From CAWGYT01 sp963826795 (lineage in GTDB: Bacteria > Planctomycetota > Planctomycetia > Pirellulales > Pirellulaceae): 64,000 bases of DNA. Numbering within the stretch: the first letter of the stretch is position 1; each line of letters starts with the position of its first letter. The position numbers were made by a program, and so were the translations under genes. This document shows positions 36,982 to 46,863 of this stretch, piece by piece. A model generated the notes under the pieces. The model was not told the origin of the DNA. It worked only from the letters and a program-made list of their open reading frames with translations, and did not search any database. The stretch covers positions 434,001 through 498,000 of the forward strand of contig CAWGYT010000009.1 of assembly GCA_963826795.1 (NCBI GenBank), in the 5' to 3' direction.

Positions 36982-37949
36982 GGCCGCGCTCGTTCCGGTT
37001 CGGGGGATGCCGGCTCGGTCATGAACGGCGTCAGCTCCGGCAGGAGCCGCTCCAGTTCGCGCTGAAGTTCGTGTCGTGCCGCATCGGTGTGTCGCTCGAA
37101 CGGCTCGGCCAATTGATCGCCGCAGACGTTCAGCAGGCGGAGGATTGTCTTGGTGCCCTTGATGATTCGTGACGCTCCATCGCTGGCGTGATAGACCTTG
37201 GCCGAAATCTGACGCACCAGTTGTTGAGCTTCCGCAGCTCGCTGCCGGTCACCCCGCATCGTGGCCTCGTACATTTCGACGTAGAGCGTTGGGAACATAT
37301 TGGCCCCGCCGTGGACGCCACCGTGCGCTCCGGCATCAAGGGCCTCGACCAACATCTCTTCCGGCCCCACGAACAGAGAAAAATCGTCCCGAGCACCCAG
37401 GGCACTCAGCCCGTCGACCACGCGACGCAGGTAACTGAGGTCTCCCGAACTGTCTTTCAACCCGGCAATGTTCTCGTGCCGACTCAGTTCCAGAACCGTC
37501 TGCGGCTCGAACCACGTCTTGCAGCAACTTGGCATGTTGTAGAGCATCAGCGGCAGCGGCAAACGGTCCGCCAGCCGGACCGTATACCCGGTCAACTCGG
37601 CCTGATTCATGGGCAGGTAGTAGGGCGGCGCGACGACGGCGGCAGCCGCCCCGGCCGCGAATGCCGCATCCGCCAACTCGCACGACGCACCGAAGATTGT
37701 GTCGGTCACGCCCACCAGCACGGGCACGCGGCCGGCCACCTGATCACAGACCGCGGCGATCGCCTGCTGTCGGAGCGGCATGGGCAAGGACGGTCCCTCG
37801 CCGGTGGTGCCCAGCGCAAACACGCCGTGGACTCCACCGGCCACGACGCGTTCAACCAGGCGCTCGAGACCGGCAAGATCGAGGTCTCGCTGGTCGTCCA
37901 GCGGTGTCACCAACGGCGGAATAATGCCACGAAAAGTGGGTCCGGACAT
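36978..37949 (-). CDS. DapA/NanA-family pyruvate-dependent lyase
   Basis: 323 residues from ATG 37949 (MSGPTFRGIIPPLVTPL); a longer open frame upstream has no family similarity. GTTGEGPSL near residue 46, LYNMPS near 140 (catalytic Tyr) and AGLKDSSGD near 168 (Schiff-base Lys) define the class I aldolase family that includes dihydrodipicolinate synthase and N-acetylneuraminate lyase. It is longer than the usual 290-300 residues at the C-terminus, and its stop lies in the end of the MITE-like element. A catabolic 2-keto-sugar-acid aldolase seems more likely than lysine synthesis given the neighbours, but this is inference. Confidence 0.85.
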   Translation of the reverse strand: MSGPTFRGIIPPLVTPLDDQRDLDLAGLERLVERVVAGGVHGVFALGTTGEGPSLPMPLRQQAIAAVCDQVAGRVPVLVGVTDTIFGASCELADAAFAAGAAAAVVAPPYYLPMNQAELTGYTVRLADRLPLPLMLYNMPSCCKTWFEPQTVLELSRHENIAGLKDSSGDLSYLRRVVDGLSALGARDDFSLFVGPEEMLVEALDAGAHGGVHGGANMFPTLYVEMYEATMRGDRQRAAEAQQLVRQISAKVYHASDGASRIIKGTKTILRLLNVCGDQLAEPFERHTDAARHELQRELERLLPELTPFMTEPASPEPERARP

Positions 37950-38355
37950 CAAGCGTTGATCCTTATTTCGATTTCGGGTTCCGATGCACGTTCCAGGCAA
38001 CGAGGCGTTGTCGGAGAAGGGGTTGCGAAGCCTGGGGGGCGCGAATTCCCGTCCCGCGCAGATCGACGAGCAGCGCGAGATCGAGCGGCGCAGTCGGCTT
38101 CTGGTCAGCGTAGCATAGCCGACCGGGCGCGCGAAAGCCACGAACTTGGCCCGACGGTTGGGAAGGCGCCGAAAGTCAATCGGCACAACCGCTTTCGTTG
38201 ACCCCAGGCATCGAATCCGGTACGCTAACGTCCCACAACGATCTGCGTGCATCCAAACCCCCGACGACCGTCCTGTGCATTTGGGTCCACGCCACCAGCT
38301 CCGCCGCTCGACGTCCCGCCTTGACCCACCGACGCTTTCATCGCGAGGAGATGTG
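37950..38355. other. Divergent intergenic region without recognised features
   Basis: About 400 bp between the DapA-family gene and the DUF1549 operon. It must hold both promoters. I see no repeat, RNA gene or convincing promoter boxes; open frames crossing it lack family similarity. Confidence 0.5.
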
Positions 38356-41278
38356 ATGCTAACCGCACGCATAGCCGAATCGCGTGGGGTATTTCAACCC
38401 CGGTTGCTCGCTCTATTGTCGACGTTCGCGCTGACGTTCGCACAATCGGGCTGGTCCGAACCGCCACGGCTTAACGAGCGGATCGATCGGGCGATCGCGG
38501 AGGCTCACGTCGGTCCGCAGGCGGAATTGGCCAGCGACTCGGAATTCCTGCGAAGGATCTACCTGGATCTCGCGGGGCGAATTCCTTCAACCGAAGAGGC
38601 ACGGGCATTCCTGACGAATACGTCGCCCGATCGTCGTGTCGAGCTGATCGACCATCTGTTGCAGTCGGAGGAATGCAATCGGCACCTTGCCGTGGTGTTC
38701 GACGTGATGTGGATGGAACGGCGGGCCGACCAGCACGTGACAACAACGGCGTGGCGGGACTACCTGGCCCAATCGTTCGCGGAAAACAAACCGTACGACC
38801 GGCTGGTCGCCGAGGTTCTCTCGGCCGATGGCGAGGACCCCACGTTGCGAGCCGCGGCGAAGTTTTACTTGGATCGAGACGTCGAATCACACGCCCTGAC
38901 GCGGGATGTGAGCCGCATGTTTCTGGGGCGAGACATTCAGTGTGCCCAGTGCCATGACCACCCGCTGGTCGCAGACTATTCGCAGGCCGAATACCACGGC
39001 CTGCTGGCCTTCCTCACCCGAAGTTACCGCTTCGAGAAAACGAATGACAAGAACGAAAAAGTGTCGCTCGTCGCGGAGAAGGCCGAGGGCGAGGTAAGTT
39101 TCGCCTCCGTGTTCGAACCCGGCTCAGACAAGCGAAGTGCCCTGCCGGGGTTTCCCAGCGGCATCGCGGTCGACGACGAGCCCGTCTGGGCGTTGGAGGA
39201 AGCCTATCAGGTGACGCCCGACAAGAATACGGCCCCCGTGCCTCGCTTCAGTCGGCGACACCAATTGGCGGAACTGGCGACCGAGCGTCAAAACGATCTA
39301 TTCAATCGCAATGCCGCCAATCGGCTTTGGCGGCTGTTAATGAAACAGGGTTTGGTCGAGCCGCCGGATTTTATTCATTCGGACAATCACGCGATCTACC
39401 CCGTGCTGCTGAACGACCTGGCCGACGCCTTTGCCGAGATGAGGTACGACATCAAGCGATTCCTCCGCGAAGTGGCGCTCAGCCAGGCGTATCAGCGAAG
39501 CTACTTGATTCCCACCGATTTGGCCGCCTCCTTTGAAGTCGCGGAGCGGCGATTGCCGAGCTGGCAGCAGGAACGCGAGTATCAGCAAGGCGTCGTCGAA
39601 CGCCTCAAGCAGGATTTTTCGGCGGCTGACGAGGCGTTGGAGGCGAGTCGCCAAGAACTGATGGCGGTTCGCAACCGCGTGCAACAACAACTTGCCGAGC
39701 GATCCAAGTCGGTCCAGCAGCGATCCGAGGCGGACGGCAAGCTGGGGCCCGCGCGGGAAACTCAGCGGCAAAAGTCAGAGATCCTGGCCAACCTGCGTCT
39801 CGCGCTGGAACCCGCCCAGCGTGCCGCAGCGCAACTGACCAGCGACCCGCAGTTGACCGAGGCGACCGCGCTGCTCGCACAACGCACCGAGGCGCTCACG
39901 GCCGAGATCGAGAAACTGCAGGCCGAGATCGCCGCGCAGACCCAGGCGAGAGAACAGGCCACGGAAGCGATCGCCACCGCGGACCGGGAAATCGAGCCGG
40001 CTCGGAAGGAACTTGAACACCGCGTTGCGGCGACCAAGCAGCTCAGCGGCGCGCGACGCGCCCTGTTTCGGCAACTTCAATCCGAACAGGCCCGCGCCCT
40101 CCGACTCGACCATGAGATTGCGCTCGCCCAAGACCTGATCGAACTGCAAGCAGGACGCGAAACGCTCGTCACGCTGACCCAACAGAAAGCGGAACTGGAG
40201 GCGACCGAGCCGGCGCTGCAGGACGAGCAGCGTTTGCTCGCCGACCGACTTCTCCAGACTCAGACGCAACAGGAAACCGCGGTCGGTCAGCGAGCGGCTG
40301 GGACCCAAGCGGCCGTTGAAAAGGACCAACAACTGATGTCGCTGCAACAGTTGAGCGAAGGAATCCGCGCCGCGGCGGAGCAGTTGGCTGCCTCGACTGC
40401 CTTGCTGCCGGGCGATGTCGAACTGTCCGCCATCCACGACCGACTGCAATCTCGGCTGGCAACGCTCGACGAGCAAGCGGCGGGCCTGCGGGAGGAGCGC
40501 ACCGAACTGAGCGAGACGATCGCACGGGCTGACGCGGCCGACAAGTTGGCGCACGCAAGAACGGGTGACGATCGAAGCCGAGCTGGAAGCGACGACCGCT
40601 CAGCTCGCCGAGCTCGCGGCCGCGAAAGTCAGGCTCCAACAGCAACGCGACGAAACCGAGGTCGATTTGGATCGTCGCCAGGACCGTTTCCGAAAATCAC
40701 TGACCGAGCGATTCGTCGTCGCCGGCGTTCAGGGACTCACTCCCGAACAATTGGCCGCGAGCGTCTTCGAGGCCCTGGAATTGGCCCCGCGTTTCCAAGC
40801 CGAAGCCGAAGCCGAATGGCAAAATAGTCACAAAGAGGCGAAGCCCGAAGAGAAGCCCGAAGAGAAGCCCGAAGAGATTGAGATGCCGCAGCGCGACCAG
40901 CAAATCGCCGAGCTGGTTGCCAAGCGGCGGGAGCAGCTGGAAGCCTCCTTCGTCTCGCTCTTCGCGGCCTCGCCGGGAAGTCCCCAAGACGCCTTCAGCG
41001 CCACCGTCGATCAGGCCCTCTTTCTGACGAACGACGGAAGAATCCAGAGCTGGGTCGCGCCAAGTCGCGGTAATCTGGCGGAGCGATTGCTGGGCATCGA
41101 CGACGTCGGCCAGTTGGCACGCGAGACGTACCTGAGCATCCTGTCGCGTCACCCGAACGACGAGGAGCAAGCCGCTGTGGCCGAGTACCTGGCGGGAATG
41201 CAGGACGATCGGAAATCAGCCGTCCAGGAAATCATTTGGAGTCTTTTGACCAGCGTCGAGTTTCGCTTTAATCATTGA
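38356..41278 (+). CDS. DUF1549 protein with long coiled-coil insert, frameshifted
   Basis: About 974 residues after repair. ATG 38356 is preceded by GAGGAG. A signal peptide (LLALLSTFALTFAQSG) leads into DUF1549 (RRIYLDLAGRIPSTEEA, CAQCHDHPLVADYSQ with a CxxCH) and the start of DUF1553 (NAANRLWRLLMKQGLVEPPDF). From about residue 395 to 860 there is a long Gln/Glu/Ala/Arg-rich coiled coil with a KPEE repeat near its end. The last 110 residues return to the usual DUF1553 tail (LSILSRHPNDEE, SVEFRFNH). Adding one dinucleotide at GCGC 40549-40552 joins the frames. Placing a coiled coil between the two parts of DUF1553 is unusual. First gene of an operon with DUF1501 and WD40. Confidence 0.83.
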
Positions 41279-41348
41279 GCCCCGGTTCAAGTGCGAGTTG
41301 TGCGAGGTTCGATCTGGACGTTTCCATCTTTCATCGAGGAGGAATCCC

Positions 41349-42647
41349 ATGAAATGTTCCTACGCTTGCCGCTCACCTGAGCATCGCCTGGCGCGTCGCC
41401 ACTTTCTGGGGAGGCTCGGCGCGGGCGTGGGCGCGGCCACGGGATTGGGAGGGTTCAGCAGCCTGGTTCGCCCCGCCGCGGCAGCCCAATTGCAGTCCCA
41501 GCAAAAGCGGATCCTGGTGCTGTTTCTGGCCGGCGGATCGAGCCAGCTGGAGACGTGGGACCCGAAGCCCCAGACGGAGACCGGCGGGCCGTTCCGAGCC
41601 ATCCCGACGACGGTGCCAGGGATTCATCTCAGCGAGCTGCTGCCCAAGACGGCTCAGCAGATGCACCGGATGGCCTTGATTCGGAGCATCAACACGAACG
41701 AAAACGACCATGGCAAGGGACGCTACAAGATGGAAACCGGTCGCCCGCAAAGCCCCGCTGCGGACTACCCACATCTGGGAGCGGTCACGGCCAAGGCCCT
41801 GACGGACGATCAGTCACCCTTGCCCGGTCACATCCACGTGGCCGCCAGCGGCGGTGGTTCGCGGCGCAATGACGCCGCTTACCTGGGCCCCAAGTACGGC
41901 AGTATCGTGGTCGGCGCCGATGGCAAAGGCTTGCGCAACAGCGAGCGTCCGAAGTCGCTCTCCGACGATCGAGATCAGCGACGGCAGGATTTCCGCCGGC
42001 TGGTGAACCATCATTTCGTCGGGCAGCGGCGAACGGCCGAGATGGATGCCTACACGCAAAGCTATGAACAAGCCCTGCAGCTGATGCAGCGACGCGAAAT
42101 CTTCGACGTCACGAAAGAGCCGGCGTCGTTTCTGGAAAAGTACGGCAATCACGATCTCGGACGACAATGCTTGCTGGCCCGCCGACTGTTGGAAAACGGA
42201 ATCACGTTCGTGCAGGTGTCGCACTCGAACTACGATACGCACAACGAGAACTTCAACTTCCACCTGGAACAGCTGGGGGAATTCGATCAGGCCTACGCCG
42301 CCCTGCTGGATGATCTGGCCGAGCGTGGAATGCTGGAATCCACCCTGGTCGTCGTGATGTCCGAGTTCGGTCGGACACCGCAGATCAATCAGTATTATGG
42401 ACGCGATCACTGGGGAAAATCCTGGTCCGTCGCACTTGCCGGATGCGGCATCCAGAATGGCGCGGTCATCGGAAAAACCAACGACACAGGCACGGAAGTG
42501 GTCGATCGCGAGGTCGACCATCGTCATTTGTTTCACACCTACCTGCGCGCCGTCGGCGTGGACTCGACCGGTGAATTCCACGTGGCAGGTCGCGACCTGC
42601 CCATGGCCGACCCGTCCGCCGGCCCCATCGAGGAGCTGTTGGCGTGA
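41349..42647 (+). CDS. DUF1501 family protein with Tat signal
   Basis: 432 residues from ATG 41349 (GAGGAGG upstream). The N-terminus is a twin-arginine signal (ARRHFLGRLGAGVGAATGLGG). Then come LVLFLAGGSSQLETWDPKP, the ENDHGKGRYKMETGR region and VVVMSEFGRTPQIN, all typical of DUF1501. It follows the DUF1549 protein, the standard partner of this family in planctomycetes, and its stop overlaps the GTG of the WD40 gene. Function unknown; a complex of the three exported proteins is the natural inference. Confidence 0.92.
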   Translation: MKCSYACRSPEHRLARRHFLGRLGAGVGAATGLGGFSSLVRPAAAAQLQSQQKRILVLFLAGGSSQLETWDPKPQTETGGPFRAIPTTVPGIHLSELLPKTAQQMHRMALIRSINTNENDHGKGRYKMETGRPQSPAADYPHLGAVTAKALTDDQSPLPGHIHVAASGGGSRRNDAAYLGPKYGSIVVGADGKGLRNSERPKSLSDDRDQRRQDFRRLVNHHFVGQRRTAEMDAYTQSYEQALQLMQRREIFDVTKEPASFLEKYGNHDLGRQCLLARRLLENGITFVQVSHSNYDTHNENFNFHLEQLGEFDQAYAALLDDLAERGMLESTLVVVMSEFGRTPQINQYYGRDHWGKSWSVALAGCGIQNGAVIGKTNDTGTEVVDREVDHRHLFHTYLRAVGVDSTGEFHVAGRDLPMADPSAGPIEELLA

Positions 42648-43690
42648 GCGAACCTGCCGCCTCCCCCGCAACCACCGACGCGCCGGCCGCGCTGGACTAC
42701 GCCGCGACCCAGATCGTCCAGACTTGGAAGTACACCAGTCCGTTGATGGCCTGCCGCTTCGACCCGACCGGAAAAATTCTGGTCAGCTCGGCTCAAGATC
42801 GCCAGCTCCAGCGCTGGGATCTGGCCAGCGGCGAAATGACGCCGCTGCTTGGTCACCAAAGCTGGTTGCGGGCGATCGATTTTTCGCCGGATGGACAGAC
42901 GCTCTATTCAGCGGGCTACGATGGGCTGCTGTGCTGCTGGAAACTGCACGATCCTCAACCCGAACCGTTTCGGTCGATCACCGCCCACGACGGCTGGGTC
43001 CGGTGGCTTTCCGTCAGTCCCGACGGACAACTGCTGGCCACGGGCGGAAACGATCAGCTGGTCAAACTCTGGCGTGCGGACGACGGTCAGCTGGTGCAAA
43101 CTTTCGCGGGCCACGAGGCACATGTCTACAGCACGTTGTTTCACCCGTCCGGAACGTGGCTGCTGTCCGGTGATCTGTTGGGAAAAATTCATCAATGGGA
43201 TCTGGCCAGCGGTAGTCGAGTTCGAAGTTTCAACGGCGAGGACCTGCATGACTACAACGGTGGCCAGGGAGCCCACTACGGCGGCGTTCGCAGCATGACG
43301 CTCAGTCCGGACGGTCGGTTCTTGGCGGCCAGCGGTCTCCACAAGGCGACGAATCCTTTCGGGGCCGTTCAGGAGCCGTTGGTTCTGGTGTTCGATTGGG
43401 AGAGCGGCGACAAGCTGAAATCGCTGGTGGCCGACAAGATCACCGGCGGTATCGCCTGGCGAGCGATTTACCATCCGGCGGGTCCCTTGATCGGCGTCTC
43501 GGGGGGCAGCAGCGGTGGGTTTCTGCTTTTCTGGGAACCCAACAACGAGCAAACGGTCTCGCAATTTAAACTACCCAACACGGCGCTCGATATGGATTTG
43601 CATCCCGAGGGAACGCAAGTCGCCACGGTGCACTACGATCGTCAGGTTCGCTTGAGTCAACTTCAATTGGCCGGTGCGAGCACGACGTAG
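42644..43690 (+). CDS. WD40-repeat protein
   Basis: 348 residues starting at GTG 42644, overlapping the DUF1501 stop by 4 bp (GTGA). About seven WD40 units are visible (DPTGKILVSSAQDRQLQRWD, GHQSWLRAIDFSPDGQTLYS, SPDGQLLATGGNDQLVKLW and so on), enough for one propeller. It has no signal peptide, unlike the two upstream products, so either it acts in the cytoplasm or the start lies elsewhere. Its role is probably protein binding within the DUF1549/DUF1501 system. Confidence 0.88.
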   Translation: MSEPAASPATTDAPAALDYAATQIVQTWKYTSPLMACRFDPTGKILVSSAQDRQLQRWDLASGEMTPLLGHQSWLRAIDFSPDGQTLYSAGYDGLLCCWKLHDPQPEPFRSITAHDGWVRWLSVSPDGQLLATGGNDQLVKLWRADDGQLVQTFAGHEAHVYSTLFHPSGTWLLSGDLLGKIHQWDLASGSRVRSFNGEDLHDYNGGQGAHYGGVRSMTLSPDGRFLAASGLHKATNPFGAVQEPLVLVFDWESGDKLKSLVADKITGGIAWRAIYHPAGPLIGVSGGSSGGFLLFWEPNNEQTVSQFKLPNTALDMDLHPEGTQVATVHYDRQVRLSQLQLAGASTT

Positions 43691-43777
43691 AACCGCGACG
43701 AGCCGTGAACCGCTGGAATCGGTGCGCACGACGGTGTTGATCTCCTCTCTCACCCGACCAATTTACCTGAGGTCTCG

Positions 43778-44557
43778 ATGGCTCATTCGATTCGTGCTCG
43801 ACTCGCGGCAGGCCAGATCGTGCGTGTGATGTCGATCGGCGCCTTGCCGTCGCCCAAACTGGTCGAGATCATTGGAACGCTGAGTGATGTCCACGGCATC
43901 TGGATTGACCAGGAGCACGCGTATGTGGCCCACGCCCAGATGGAATTGATGTTGATGGCCTGTCGCGCTTCGGGCCTGGACGCGTTCGCCCGCGTTCCCT
44001 TGACGGATTACACGACGTTGATGCGTCCGTACGAAACGGGCTGCAGCGGCGTGATGGTGGCCCAGATCCGAAGTGCGCGCGAAGTCCAAACGGCACTGCA
44101 ATGGACGAAGTTTCCCCCGCGGGGGACCCGCGGCCTGTTTCTGGGCAACGCGGAGTGCGAGTACGGAAAGATTTCGGCAGCGACTCACGTGCAAACCGCC
44201 AATGACCAGCGATGGCTGGCCATCCAGATCGAGACGACAGAAGCCATCGCGTGCGTCGACGAGCTTGCGAGGATTGACGGCGTGGACCTCTTGTTCGTGG
44301 GCCCTGCCGACCTTTCCGCGGCGTTGGGGGTACCGGGTCAAGTCCTCCACCCGAAGTGCCTGGAAGCATTGACCGCGGTTTCGCGGGCGTGCCGTGAGGC
44401 GGGAAAGCCCTGGGGTACGCTGTCGCGTTCGCCGGAACACGCGAGCCGCTGTCGAGACCTCGGCTGCCAACTGTTCAGCATCGCAAGCGACGTCGACTTA
44501 ATTCAGCGCGGGATCGATGCGACCGTGCGCGATTTCACCCCCGTCGTCGGCGATTGA
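43778..44557 (+). CDS. HpcH/HpaI family aldolase
   Basis: 259 residues from ATG 43778 (TGAGG about 6 nt upstream). Metal- and substrate-binding signatures are visible: GIWIDQEHAY near residue 42, MVAQIRSAREV near 93, QIETTEAI near 150 and FVGPADLSAALG near 170. Members cleave 2-keto-3-deoxy sugar acids or 4-hydroxy-2-ketoacids using a divalent metal. The local gene order does not reveal the pathway. It stands between the WD40 gene and an NTPase gene with normal spacing. Confidence 0.88.
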   Translation: MAHSIRARLAAGQIVRVMSIGALPSPKLVEIIGTLSDVHGIWIDQEHAYVAHAQMELMLMACRASGLDAFARVPLTDYTTLMRPYETGCSGVMVAQIRSAREVQTALQWTKFPPRGTRGLFLGNAECEYGKISAATHVQTANDQRWLAIQIETTEAIACVDELARIDGVDLLFVGPADLSAALGVPGQVLHPKCLEALTAVSRACREAGKPWGTLSRSPEHASRCRDLGCQLFSIASDVDLIQRGIDATVRDFTPVVGD

Positions 44558-44640
44558 ACCGGCGCCGACCGTACCGATTCCGCACGCCGCACTGGCCGGC
44601 CATACGCAACAACTCACTTGCTTGCCAACTCGGAGCCCTC

Positions 44641-45192
44641 ATGCCGGTCGTCGCAGTTGCTTCCCAGAATCCCGTCAAGGCCAACGCGATTCGCGCGGCA
44701 TTCGAGCAGGTGTTTCCGCATCAGACCTGGGAGATGGTGACGGTCTCGGTTGCCTCCGGTGTCGCCGACCAACCGATGACGGATGCCGAGACGCGGCAAG
44801 GGGCGCGAAATCGCGTGGCGGCCGCGCGGCAGGCCCGGCCCACGTGCGACTTCTGGGCTGCCGTGGAAGGAGGCATCGAAGACGATCCGCAGGGCATGTT
44901 CGGACTCGCCTGGATCATCATCCAAGCGGACGGTCGCGGCGGCGAGGCCCGCACGGCGAGTTTTCCATTACCTCCGCCGATGGCGAAGCTGGTCCGCGAC
45001 GGGATCGAACTGGGCAAGGCCTGCGATTTGCTGTACGAGAAAGAAAATTGCAAACAGCACGAAGGGGCGATCGGGCTCTTGTCTCATCAAGTGATCGACC
45101 GTCAGCAACTGTACCAACACGCCGCCATCATGGCCCTGATGCCGCTCCGGAATCCCGACTGGTACGCGGCGGCCCCCTACTCCAGCTCGTAG
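44641..45192 (+). CDS. yjjX: Inosine/xanthosine triphosphatase, YjjX family
   Basis: 183 residues. The start MPVVAVASQNPVKANAIRAAF, the DQPMTDAETRQGARNRV motif and AAVEGGIEDD match YjjX (NTPase_I-T), a house-cleaning enzyme that hydrolyses ITP and XTP so they are not built into nucleic acids. Length is normal (about 170-180). Its 3' end overlaps the convergent greA gene by 16 bp, leaving no room for a terminator between the two. Confidence 0.88.
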   Translation: MPVVAVASQNPVKANAIRAAFEQVFPHQTWEMVTVSVASGVADQPMTDAETRQGARNRVAAARQARPTCDFWAAVEGGIEDDPQGMFGLAWIIIQADGRGGEARTASFPLPPPMAKLVRDGIELGKACDLLYEKENCKQHEGAIGLLSHQVIDRQQLYQHAAIMALMPLRNPDWYAAAPYSSS

Positions 45193-45659
45193 CGAATCTC
45201 GAGCACTTCGTACTTGAGCGTTCCGCGCGGGACCGGAATCTCGACCGTGTCGCCCAGCTTCTTGCCGATCAGGCCCTGCCCGACCGGACTGGTACAAAGG
45301 ATCTTACCCGTATCGTAGTCCTCCTCGCCGGCGCCGACCAAGGTGTACTTCTCTTCATCGCCATAGTCCAGATCTTTGACGACCACGGTCGCCCCAAACG
45401 CGACTTCGTCCTTGGGCATTTTGGAGGGGTCAATGATCGTGGCGTTGGCCAGCTTGCCTCGCAGCTGGTTGATCTTGGCTTGCAGCATGCCCTGCGATTC
45501 GCGAGCGCCGTGATATTCGGCGTTCTCCTTCAAGTCACCTTCGGCGCGCGCGTCGGCGAGGCGTTTCAGGATCACGGGCATTTCTTCATTTTCCAGCCGA
45601 TCAACTTGTGCCTTGATCTTATTGTACCCCTCGCGGGTCATGGGGATCATCTCTGACAT
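45177..45659 (-). CDS. greA: Transcription elongation factor GreA
   Basis: 160 residues, standard length. The N-terminal coiled-coil hairpin carries ARAEGDLKENAEYHGARESQ, including the acidic tip that stimulates RNA cleavage in stalled RNA polymerase. The C-terminal FKBP-like domain has SPVGQGLIGKKLGDTVEIPVP. GAGG lies about 10 nt before the ATG. An intrinsic terminator sits directly before that ribosome-binding site, so the gene may be under leader attenuation. Confidence 0.96.
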   Translation of the reverse strand: MSEMIPMTREGYNKIKAQVDRLENEEMPVILKRLADARAEGDLKENAEYHGARESQGMLQAKINQLRGKLANATIIDPSKMPKDEVAFGATVVVKDLDYGDEEKYTLVGAGEEDYDTGKILCTSPVGQGLIGKKLGDTVEIPVPRGTLKYEVLEIRYELE

Positions 45660-45675
45660 CGCAAGGTCCTCGCAG

Positions 45676-45713
45676 AAAAAGTCGGACGGCCTGGGAAGAA
45701 GCCAAGGCCGTCC
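45676..45713 (-). terminator. Intrinsic terminator in the greA leader
   Basis: On the minus strand, GGACGGCCT (45713-45705) pairs perfectly with AGGCCGTCC (45692-45684) across a 12-nt loop; a short GAC and then five U residues (45680-45676) follow. It ends only about 16 nt before the greA ATG, just ahead of its ribosome-binding site. It could close the zinc-ribbon transcript or act as an attenuator for greA. Confidence 0.7.
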
Positions 45714-45984
45714 TCATGATGACGATCCGAATGGGTCTTGTCGCGGGGCGATCACCGCCGACGTGTCTCTATTCTGGGGGAGTTTTTCGACCATGTAAAG
45801 TCCAAGATCAGCGTGAGTCGACGCATCACGGAGCGGTTAATCGAGTCCGAGCGAAGCGGTTGGCCGGGAACCGGGGGAGGTGGACGGCGAAGTTGTTTTG
45901 CCCACTTCGTGCGGCCAAGCGGCGGCGTGGAGCTCGCAACCAAGAAACGAGCCGTGCGTGTCGTCAACGGCCCTCCCTCGGAAC
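45714..45984. other. Intergenic region between greA leader and zinc-ribbon gene
   Basis: About 270 bp likely to contain the greA promoter (minus strand). No repeat or RNA gene is seen. An AATAGA-like hexamer near 45770 is a possible -10 element, but no convincing -35 could be paired with it. Confidence 0.3.
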
Positions 45985-46707
45985 CTACGATCGCTCGCCC
46001 AAGGTCGATTCGGGCAAATACAAGATGCAGCCGCACGATTTACAGAACCGGAGTTTCGACAGCATCAGTTCGTTCATGGTCTGCGGCGTCAGTGTTTGGT
46101 AGCACCCCCCGCAGCATTCGCCGTCGACCGGCGCGAGGGCTTCGGCGCCTCGGCTCTTGACGACGCGATCGTAGTCCCTGCGAAAATCGGCGGGCAGCTT
46201 TGCCTCGGCCACGGCGAGATCCGCTGACAGGCGGGCCACGTCGACCTCCAAAGCGTCGCGTGCTTCCACCACGCGCTGACGCGTCGCGGCAAGATCCTGT
46301 TCCACGAGCTCCTTCTGGCCAATGACGACTTTGACGTGCGCTTCCAAATCCGCCACCTTGTCGAACAGCTCAAGGATTTCATCGGACAGAACGCTGTTGG
46401 CCTGCTCATCGGCTGCAATTTGCTCCATGAAGGCCTGGTACTCGCGGTTCGTGCTGCACGCATTCAGCTTGGCCTTCACGTCGGCGATCCGCGCCTCGCG
46501 TTCGCGCAGCTGGAGTTCTTTTTGATCGGCCGTCATCCGCGACCGCTTGACGCCTTCCTTGGCCGAAACCAACTCCTCCTCCAGGTTGCGGACATTGGCC
46601 TCGGCGGCCTTGATCTGCCGCGGCCCCCGCTCGAGCCGAGACCTCAGATCACTCAGCTGCCGATGGATTCGGTGCAGCTCGTTCAACGTGGCGGAGGTTA
46701 CGATCAT
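45985..46707 (-). CDS. Coiled-coil protein with C4 zinc ribbon
   Basis: 240 residues from ATG 46707 (GGGAG upstream). Residues 1-185 form a long coiled coil (LHRIHRQLSDLRSRLERGP, KLNACSTNREYQAFMEQI). The C-terminus has two Cys pairs, ECCGGCYQ and FCKSCGCILY, forming a zinc ribbon of the zf-RING_7/CdsZ type. These proteins are widespread in bacteria, usually small DNA- or RNA-associated factors of uncertain role. It lies downstream of rpoD but is separated from it by a strong terminator and repeats, so it is probably transcribed separately. Confidence 0.85.
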   Translation of the reverse strand: MIVTSATLNELHRIHRQLSDLRSRLERGPRQIKAAEANVRNLEEELVSAKEGVKRSRMTADQKELQLREREARIADVKAKLNACSTNREYQAFMEQIAADEQANSVLSDEILELFDKVADLEAHVKVVIGQKELVEQDLAATRQRVVEARDALEVDVARLSADLAVAEAKLPADFRRDYDRVVKSRGAEALAPVDGECCGGCYQTLTPQTMNELMLSKLRFCKSCGCILYLPESTLGERS

Positions 46708-46782
46708 GTGCCAAGAACTCCCTCTCTCGAAGCGAACGCGGCAAGGCGATGGTGTGGCGTTCCGAATCACTTTCTATCGGGG

Positions 46783-46863
46783 TTGGGAAAAGGGGTCAGG
46801 TCCCAAGAGTGCGAAGCACCCAAAAGGCCGTTCCGGCATCTGGGAGCTGCCCCCTTTTCCCAA
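46783..46863. repeat. Palindromic repeat, GGTCAGGTCCC family, copy D (diverged)
   Basis: Arms TTGGGAAAAGGGGTCAGG and a near complement ending in CCCCCTTTTCCCAAC, with the family loop GTGCGAAGCACC. The right arm has several substitutions compared with the copies near 13.1 kb, so it is older. It is directly joined to a decayed MITE end. Confidence 0.75.

Noticed and set aside
37950..38372. N-terminal extension of the DapA-family protein
   Set aside because: The extra 141 residues have no family similarity and are Arg/Ser-rich. ATG 37949 gives the normal family N-terminus.
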